In this document: one piece after another, positions 58,501 to 64,000 of the stretch
How positions within the stretch are numbered: position 1 is the first letter of the stretch
How the letters are laid out: each line of letters starts with the position of its first letter
Source: Centroberyx gerrardi
Lineage: Eukaryota; Chordata; Actinopteri; Beryciformes; Berycidae
Assembly: GCF_048128805.1 (NCBI RefSeq)
Contig: NC_135997.1
Span: 23,207,815 to 23,271,814 of the forward strand
Reading direction: 5' to 3'
DNA length: 64,000 nucleotides
Notes under the pieces: generated by a model
The model's database searches: none
What the model was told of the DNA's origin: nothing
What the model saw: only the letters and a program-made list of their open reading frames with translations
Program-made: the position numbers and the translations under genes

Positions 58501-59678
58501 ACTGTTACACTTCACTGCATATTATCCATGATTAAACAAACAAAACAAGACACTAATGCTAAAGACAGTCACTGTTTTGAACAATATAATGATATGGCTT
58601 GTAATAGTAATGCAAACAGTCATGCATTTCCTTGTGCTTGTTGGAATGCAATTTTGCTCACTTGTGAATAACACAAAAAAATAATGTACTAATTAAGCCA
58701 TGGCAATGTTACAAAGGCAACTTTTGAGGCATTATAGATGGGGAATTTTATAGGAAATTAAGACTCATAATATATTTGTTTCTTATAGTCCATCATTTTA
58801 GCCTTATAGTTTTTGTCCCATTTACCAGCTCTCATCCCCGCTGCAAGCAATGTTACCATCTCCATTGCCTCAAAATGTTGTTGATGTATCATTTTACAGT
58901 GGGAACACTCTCGACAATTTTTGGGTGACGTAGGTCCCCCAAAAAATGTTCTCATGGAACAGGCAATAAAGTGAGACACAGGGTAAAAAAAAATCTAGGT
59001 TCCTTGAAACAAGATGTTCCCTTAAGGCACTAATGCTGAGGCAACTCCTTGGGGAAAGTTGCCCCAAACATTGCCCTGTGTATTTCTACCGATAAGCAAA
59101 ATTACTGCTATGTAATTATCTGAAAAGACTGTTAGTATGCTTATTTACTGGGGTATAATTAAGAGATCATCAGAATATCTGCATGTGTAAAATACTGACA
59201 GATTCTGAATTATTGGGCCAAAACAAAACCTGAATGCCAAATTCATGTTTGTTTTTCACTGTCAAAATATAAATGCTTTCCATGCAGAAGCTGTTGTTAG
59301 TGTTTTGCTTATTGTGAAACAAGGCCTGCATAACTGAGATGGTGCTCTCAATCAGCAATTTACTTAAGCTTGGGTTACCATGGTAGCTACAAACAAAGAA
59401 AAAACACGTCATGCACTTTTGCCTCACTCTCAAGAGGAACTGTTTGGAAATCCTGTCATGTTAATGCATATACATGCTGGGCAGGACGGTCCTACAGTGG
59501 TATAGGACGGTCAATGACACATTGCGTTTATCAGGAATCTCTACCTGTTCTCTGGCCTCACATTGGAGAGGTAGCTGCAGCCACCAGCCCGGCTACTCCC
59601 ATTGACATCATCCCCATTGTACTGGCTGGATCTGCCATCGGCAGAATAGGAGCGTGTCATCATCCTCCTGGAACTCAT
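46546..59678 (-). CDS. alpk3: Alpha-kinase 3, Ig and alpha-kinase domains (13 exons)
   Basis: Exons: 59545-59678, 56853-56974, 55958-56075, 54184-55507, 50022-52170, 49401-49548, 48884-49011, 48747-48782, 48358-48632, 47871-47959, 47554-47771, 46994-47042, 46546-46867. All are in phase, giving 1703 residues. N-terminal Ig about 60-152 (C82, W94; the second Cys is replaced in AIYQASA, as in human). A long Ser/Thr/Pro/Glu-rich, probably disordered region 160-1280 comes mainly from two huge exons. The second Ig is about 1283-1375 (C1306-C1356). The alpha-kinase fold is about 1387-1630. Its zinc ligands H1564, H1617, C1619 and C1623 are present, but the DLQ/TD catalytic acids read QLE (1578-1580) and TN (1587-1588). 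ALPK3 acts at the sarcomere M-band and nucleus of cardiac and skeletal muscle, and its loss causes cardiomyopathy in human and mouse. It is the neighbour of SEC11A region genes as in human 15q25. Confidence 0.95.
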
Positions 59679-60992
59679 TTTCCACCAGATAAAGTTACGC
59701 ACAGATCAAAGTTTTCCAGGAGAAAAACAAAGGTTTCCCTTGTCACTTCTGTTTTTTGTCCTGAAAGACCGATAGGAGCTGAAAGAGAGAAGAGAGTGAA
59801 GACATGAGTTCAAATGTCCTGTGATGTTTGAAAAAGAAATGTCACAAGACAGCAGAAAGTTTAGGAAAGTGTAGGAAAGTGTCTCATGAAGTCAAACTTT
59901 CTTTGTGTCGTTCCATAGATTGAAACAAAATGCCATGTAACACAGAATTAAATATCAGCACAACAGATGCTCTGTAAAAGAATCTATTTTACTTGCTGAT
60001 ATACCTATGATTTCCACAAAAAACATTCAGCAAACAAACTATTTTCCAAGCAGTTAACTCACCATTCACAAGTTTCTTTTTCTCCTTTGACAGATATCCC
60101 ACAGCACCAACTTAAGGCACTGCGATTTCCAATCAAACATGAGCATGCGTAGGCTGCTGGACTATTTATAGTTACACTACAAATAGGCACAAGAGCACAT
60201 CACACTTTCCAAAACTTGCCTTTGGACCATTTTATCAAAAAGAAAAAGAAAAAGCACCAGAAAAGAAAAGCCAGTCAGTAAAGAGTCTGCACAGAAGCAA
60301 AAACAAAATCCTTCTGAAGGTGAAGAATCCATACTAAGCTCCATGTCAAATACAAGGTCATCCCACATTTGGTAGTCCTCCAAATGGGAGGAGAGGATTT
60401 AGAAGACAGGGCGAAGGTTTTTTTTTATTTGGTTACCAGTGGATTACAGGCCCTCTTAAGAAAGCGATCTTTCGTTTGACCAGTAGTGGGCTCCTCTTTT
60501 CCCCTAACTGCTTGCTTGGCTGTGGATATAGACTGTAGTAAAGAATCACATGAGCCTGTCAGTCAAAGGGATCACATCACCCTTAAAAGTACATCAATAT
60601 GAGCAGTAAATTAATTCAGTCATGCAGGCATCCAGTCACACTCGGTTCCTTTCCAAACAAGTGTTAAGTTACATCAACGTTCCATTACCAAGGGACTTGT
60701 TTATACGGAATATATGCACAACATTTCAAAAACATTAGTAGAAATTGGCACATTTATTCCACAGTTTTCCTCCAGAATTCTCTCTTTGTTTGTTAAAATA
60801 AAAATACATATTTTGTCAACAGTTCGCATCATAAGATGGTGAAGCCCACCAAGCTCTGTGGCATGCATTGTCCTGTGACTGACAATTGCATTGGACCCCC
60901 AGAGGAAAAGCGGTAGGAATAGAACAGCCTTATATAGGCTGATCCTACTGACTGCTAAAGAGCTAGGGGCTCTCATATCCTTACACAAGCAT

Positions 60993-60993
<1 letters not shown>
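59679..60993. other. Upstream flank of alpk3
   Basis: The frame stays open for several codons before the alpk3 ATG, so some 5' UTR lies here, perhaps with a non-coding first exon. A repeated AGGAAAGTGT occurs near 59861-59882. No TATA box or coding exon is recognised. Confidence 0.4.

Positions 60994-61034
<41 letters not shown>
60994..61034. repeat. (CA)n microsatellite
   Basis: Pure CA run upstream of alpk3. Confidence 0.95.
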
Positions 61035-61036
<2 letters not shown>

Positions 61037-61084
61037 CAATGATCAGCAGTTGGATTTGTTGTGTCTGTTGTTGCTCAGTAAATC

Positions 61085-61140
61085 AATTTGTGATGAAGTG
61101 TTTTTGTTAAAAGTGCTTCACAAATAAATTTGACTCAACT
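61085..61140 (+). repeat. Retroelement tail
   Basis: AAAAGTGCTTCACAAATAAA followed by TTTGACTCAACTTTAC resembles the 3' ends of fish non-LTR elements with a short simple-repeat terminus. No body is recognised upstream, where the (CA)n lies. Confidence 0.4.
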
Positions 61141-61856
61141 TTACTATGGGCACTATATTGACATTTTTATTGCTTATCATTAAACAGATCATGTTTGGGG
61201 AAATATTAACCCATGGGAACGACATGTCATCACCTTTAACTTAAATCTCTCTCGCATGCCAAACAAATTGCAAACTTACAAACTTTTCCGTGAACTGATA
61301 GTAACTGGCACCACTATGAGTTCCAGCCTCCTGAGTGTGTCCTGCATAAATCAAGTTCAAAGATATCAATCAGAGTTTTCTCTCATGTTACTACATAGAC
61401 TCATCAAATTACACGATATGTGCCTGCTGTGCAGCTATTTTAAATTACGTTTTTTTTTTTATTTCCATCGATCCATCATGTTTCTCAGTAACTCCCACTC
61501 TTTCCACTTTTCCTGCCAGGGAGCTCATACAGTGACTCAACTTATTATCAACATTAATTGAAGAGTTTCATCTCAAAATACTATGTCCGCTATTAGAAAA
61601 AATGTACACATATTCTTACAAAATGTTTGCAGGCGTAATGGTAAATTTGACTATGGAAAATTACTACAGAATATAGTACTATATAGAATATAGTAACTTA
61701 TTGACTGACTAAAGACCTTTGATGACAAAATACATTTTAAAGGGTATAATTCGGGTTTTTTTTAAATGCTGATCCATCAGTAGCAACAATGAGGGAACTT
61801 TCTCTGTCAAAATGGCCACATAGTATACCATTTTGGAATGGACCCTTTCTATTATT

Positions 61857-61857
<1 letters not shown>

Positions 61858-61896
<39 letters not shown>

Positions 61897-61900
61897 CACA
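61858..61900. repeat. (CA)n microsatellite
   Basis: CA run with one extra A near 61880. Confidence 0.95.
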
Positions 61901-62599
61901 TCGTGGTCCTGGTGATAGACATGTATGTGCTGGAGAGCCTTGTGTGAAGTGGCTGAAGCATGGCGGCCTCGGCACGGTCTGATATTCTTGTAGGCGTGCA
62001 CCGAGGGATCAAAGCACAACAGGGTGTGAAAACACTGCAGCGGCCTGCAGACATGTCATGTGACTCTGTTGGCCAGTGCCTCCCATACAGCATGTGACTA
62101 AACTGTTGATGGTTTGAAAGGGATTTCCTAATGGTGCGCCTATGAGGAAATAACAGCTGATTCTCTAGATGGAGCTCTTCCATGAGGTTTTGTTTGCAAG
62201 TACTTCTGAGGGCCACATCATATTACAACCTTTTTTCCATAAAAAAAAATCCTGTTGATGTTTCTTTTTCTGATAACAATCTCACTTCAAATCTCAGTTC
62301 AGATGGGGATACACATGATTCCAACATTGCATCCCCATTGCCTCATGCTTTGCTATGTATAGCACTTGACAAAGTCCTGTTGTGGCTTAGTCTGGCAGAT
62401 TGATAGAGGGGCTACAAATGATGCTCAGTGACATCATTACCAGCTATGTGTTTTCCATTATCATCTTTTACCAACATAATTGTGCACTCTCAATCAGAAA
62501 TAAAAGGAGGTTTCTGTGGGATAAATGTAAATTGATATAACCTGTCATTAAAACCAGGGTGGTAATGGCCCAGCCCAGGTCTAGGGGACTGTGTTCAGT

Positions 62600-62672
62600 C
62601 TCTAGTCTAGTCGAGTCATGTGTATTTATATAGCCCTTTATCACAAGTATATCTCAAAGGGCTTTACATGCC
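62600..62672 (+). repeat. Short dispersed repeat
   Basis: Text TTTATATAGCCCTTTATCAC then CTCAAAGGGCTTTACATG, with the inner inverse AGCCCTTT/AAAGGGCT, is a recurrent fish repeat motif. Flanked by (TG)n. Confidence 0.45.
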
Positions 62673-62685
62673 ATCATGCATCACC

Positions 62686-62688
<3 letters not shown>

Positions 62689-62740
<52 letters not shown>
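62689..62740. repeat. (TG)n microsatellite
   Basis: About 26 TG units. Confidence 0.95.
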
Positions 62741-62741
<1 letters not shown>

Positions 62742-64000
62742 TGGGGACAGGGATCAGCCACAGGGCATGAGACAGGTTGGACAACTGTAATCTCCACTTC
62801 CACTGTGGAAAATTTTCACCATCTCCACGGACATCCAAGAAGTCGTGACCTTTCAGCATGAGGCCACGAGCCTTTCTCTCTCAGCTTCTCTGTTCTAAGG
62901 TCGTTTGTACAGAAGGGAGAACTCTGTTCAGTCAACAGCACCGACACTAGATGTGCAGCTTTTAGCAGCAAACAACCTCCCAGTCTTCTTCTGCTTTTGT
63001 GAGTTTTAGTGTTACTGGCCATGGGACAACAGAGCAGCTTGTCATCTGTGTTGAAAGCCTTCAGCAAACCATGTTGCCCTTATCTGAGACAGATTTACAT
63101 GCACATTGTCAGCCAAATTAAATGTTAGTGGATGTTCATTTTTCTGTACAATTAAACAATTTCACCATTTTTGTTTTGAACAGGTGGTCTCTGTAACTAC
63201 ACAACAGGTGCTTGTGTGCTGAATGAGACAGAGTTGCTGAAAGAGCTCCATTCTCCACTGCTGAGGCTGAGGCAGAGAATTAGAGTGGGCAAAATGGACA
63301 CGTCCTGGTGTGTGTCATGGGTCTCCTTCAGTAAATGTTGTGCCTGTTGATCTAAATGGGCCAACATACCAGCTCCCACCTTACATGGGTGTGTACTGCC
63401 GACTGTAAAGTCGTTTTATCTGATGAGAAGGGTGAAAGAATGTTCTGGTGCATTCGTATCATTTTGTAACCTCAGTCGATAAAACATGTCTTGCAAATAA
63501 TGGGTCTAATCTAATGGACTCAAAGTGGCCTAGCCCTTATTTCATTATGGCGAGAGATTTGAAAAACTAAAGGCTCATTGCTCAACAACTTGCTGGCTGG
63601 ATCTACTCTTGTTTTTCCAACTGGTAAAATTGTCATGTAGAGTGGGAATTAACCGTTTGATATTGCTGCCTGAGCCGCAAATGAACTCCTGCGATAAATC
63701 ACTACAATAAAAGCGGCATGGAACACCGGCTGCACTGGAACAGGCTGTACTAATCCAGCTGGGATAGTACAGCGTCGAGATCCAAGATGGTTTGAGTGGT
63801 GACGTGTCGACATGGCCTGTGCGCCATGGACTGACAGATAAAGGAGCACAGCAGCAGCAGACAGACAGGGGAGCAGGCAGTTATAATCCTGGTTCCGACC
63901 ACAGACTATAGTGGGTCTTTCCAGGGCCAGGGCCAACTCAACGTGTTTACAAGACAAGATCAAAAGCACATAAAATATATCCCATCTGACAGATCATTTT

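Larger units (their letters stand above)
61141..64000. other. Right-hand end, repeats only
   Basis: Apart from the listed microsatellites and the element near 62600 I find no exon. Several open frames of 60-160 codons occur but lack splice signals, domains or similarity I can recognise. Confidence 0.45.

Noticed and set aside
61737-62216. Minus-strand frame of 159 codons
   Set aside because: It runs through a (CA)n tract and has no splice context or recognisable domain.

Overview
This is vertebrate nuclear DNA, almost certainly from a ray-finned (teleost) fish. The genes are split by GT-AG introns, the encoded proteins are close to human orthologues, and introns and spacers carry fish-type repeats: a tRNA-derived SINE with the 'GGACCACACACTGTAAAATG' body, several short inverted-repeat elements, an 'ATATATCGATAT' element and many (CA)n tracts. 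I assembled gene models by hand from splice sites, reading phase and similarity to remembered human proteins. No alignment or search was run.

Layout: (1) 2353-14077, plus strand: pstpip1, 15 coding exons, 424 codons, an F-BAR plus SH3 adaptor of leukocyte cytoskeleton. (2) 16314-22853, minus strand: tspan3, 7 exons, 253 codons, a tetraspanin. It converges on pstpip1, with candidate poly(A) signals about 150 bp apart. (3) 28978-29696, minus: a neuromedin B gene (nmb), 3 exons, 136 codons, with a TATA box. (4) 33235-37394, minus: sec11a, 6 exons, 179 codons, the catalytic subunit of signal peptidase. (5) 46546-59678, minus: alpk3, 13 exons, about 1703 codons, a muscle alpha-kinase-family protein with two Ig domains. 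The rest is UTR, intron and repeat-rich spacer.

The genes do not form a pathway; they are a conserved neighbourhood. In human, PSTPIP1-TSPAN3 lie in 15q24.3 and NMB-SEC11A-ZNF592-ALPK3 in 15q25, so this window brings the two blocks together, and ZNF592 is not seen between sec11a and alpk3.

I found no evidence of an undescribed multi-gene system. The points most worth a second look are: the fish alpk3 alpha-kinase domain keeps its zinc site but has lost all three residues of the metal/catalytic acidic set; a partial tandem duplication copies the end of pstpip1 exon 9 and its donor into intron 10; a nested pair of inverted-repeat elements lies in tspan3 intron 3, where one arm preserves the pre-insertion site of the other element; a minimal uORF overlaps the pstpip1 start codon; and a (TG)n-T5 tract abuts a pstpip1 splice acceptor.
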